This document shows, piece by piece, positions 63,398 through 64,000 of a stretch of DNA of 64,000 nucleotides. The DNA is from Paraburkholderia ginsengiterrae. GTDB taxonomy: Bacteria; Pseudomonadota; Gammaproteobacteria; Burkholderiales; Burkholderiaceae. Under the pieces are notes generated by a model that saw only the letters and a list, made by a program, of their open reading frames with translations, was not told where the DNA came from and made no database searches. Location of the stretch: assembly GCF_001645125.1 (NCBI RefSeq), contig NZ_LXKA01000121.1, forward strand, positions 62,001 through 126,000, given 5' to 3'. Positions within the stretch are counted from its first letter, which is position 1. Every line of letters starts with the position of its first letter. The translations under genes and the position numbers were made by a program.

Positions 63398-64000
63398 ATG
63401 GCAACGACAGCAGTCGCGCGCCTTAGTGCGCCACGCGTTCGCTTCTACGCTGTTGTCTTTCTGACGATCCAATGCATCTATCTTGCGATATCGGCGATCC
63501 GCTACTACGGATTCGCAGACCGAGCCGCACCCATGGTCGGCGCGGACTTCGTCATATTCTGGTCAGCGGCAAGGGTCGCGCTTGAGCACGGCGCGCCGGC
63601 CGTGTTCTCGGCACACTGGATGGGCCCGATTGAATCGGCGCTTTGGCGGCACGATTCGTTTGCCCCGTGGCCTTATCCGCCCACTTTCCTTTTAGCTGTA
63701 ATCCCGTTCGGACTGCTCTCGTTCGGCGGCGCATTGCTAGCGTTTCTCGGCATCGGCATCGCGGCCTATGGGGCGATGCTGTCAAGAATCGTGCGAGAGG
63801 CAGGTAGTGGGGCATTCCTGTTGATGGTCGCTTTTCCAGGTGCAGCAATTGCCATCGTCACCGGCCAGAATTCGCTGCTCACTGCTGCGGCCGCGGGAGG
63901 CGCGCTTGTGCTGCTTCCATCTAGCCCGTTACTTGCCGGTGCGTGCATTGCGGTGCTTGCCATCAAACCGCAGTTCGGCGTTCTGGTTCCCGTCGCATTG
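63398..64000 (+). CDS. GT87/DUF2029-like membrane glycosyltransferase (partial, 3' end outside window)
   Basis: The frame is open to the window end; 201 codons are visible. The start at 63398 has GGGGGAGG. Helix 1 is FYAVVFLTIQCIYLAISAI, followed by VGADFVIFWSAARVALEHG, whose aspartate fits the catalytic loop of GT-C enzymes such as GT87. More helices follow, and a loop PWPYPPTFLL as in DUF2029. It probably uses a polyprenyl-linked sugar. The C-terminus is not visible. Confidence 0.82.
   Translation, partial: MATTAVARLSAPRVRFYAVVFLTIQCIYLAISAIRYYGFADRAAPMVGADFVIFWSAARVALEHGAPAVFSAHWMGPIESALWRHDSFAPWPYPPTFLLAVIPFGLLSFGGALLAFLGIGIAAYGAMLSRIVREAGSGAFLLMVAFPGAAIAIVTGQNSLLTAAAAGGALVLLPSSPLLAGACIAVLAIKPQFGVLVPVAL

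Overview
The window looks like a chromosome segment of Burkholderia sensu lato, most likely Paraburkholderia. It is GC-rich and densely coding. The box benzoate cluster, the long LeuA, the tRNA-Leu and the many DUF families all fit that group. No phage, integrase, insertion sequence or CRISPR array was seen.

Region 1 (1-10.4 kb) is a complete aerobic benzoyl-CoA (box) pathway. A leftward operon encodes a DUF4863 protein, BoxD, benzoate-CoA ligase and an alpha/beta hydrolase. The regulator gene boxR and then boxC-boxB-boxA run rightward. A shared 12-bp motif, GCACTAWWGTNC, sits on the promoters of both arms and is the likely BoxR operator. Region 2 (10.4-18.9 kb) is reductive pyrimidine degradation: a RutR-like repressor diverges from beta-ureidopropionase, PreT, PreA, an NCS1 permease and dihydropyrimidinase. 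A RutR-type palindrome lies on the promoter. Region 3 (19-21.5 kb) is a cystine-type amino-acid ABC transporter.

Region 4 (21.5-31.3 kb) has leuA with a newly recognised leucine-rich leader peptide and attenuator. It also holds a lipoprotein methyltransferase, two small exported proteins, an HMW1C-type cytoplasmic N-glycosyltransferase, a DUF3443 lipoprotein that looks like a pepsin-type aspartic protease, DUF2844 and bamC. The intergenic region at 31.6-32.0 kb has a sigma-54-type promoter, an upstream dyad, four hairpins and a strong terminator: a candidate orphan small RNA.

Region 5 (32-46 kb) contains two EamA transporters, lactate permease, small cell-envelope proteins, thiC with its TPP riboswitch, rnk, a DUF1223 / cytochrome b / molybdopterin oxidoreductase / MXKDX cluster and fadH. 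Region 6 (46-54 kb) contains an MFS transporter, a phosphodiesterase, a four-gene ABC importer and its LacI-type regulator with two matching operators, then tRNA-Leu(TAA). Region 7 (54-64 kb) is mixed: an LprI-like protein, an HtrA protease, a GH63-type glucosidase, PsuG, an acyltransferase, a truncated MscS remnant in AT-richer DNA, a small secreted protein, an SDR and a GT87-like membrane protein cut by the window edge.
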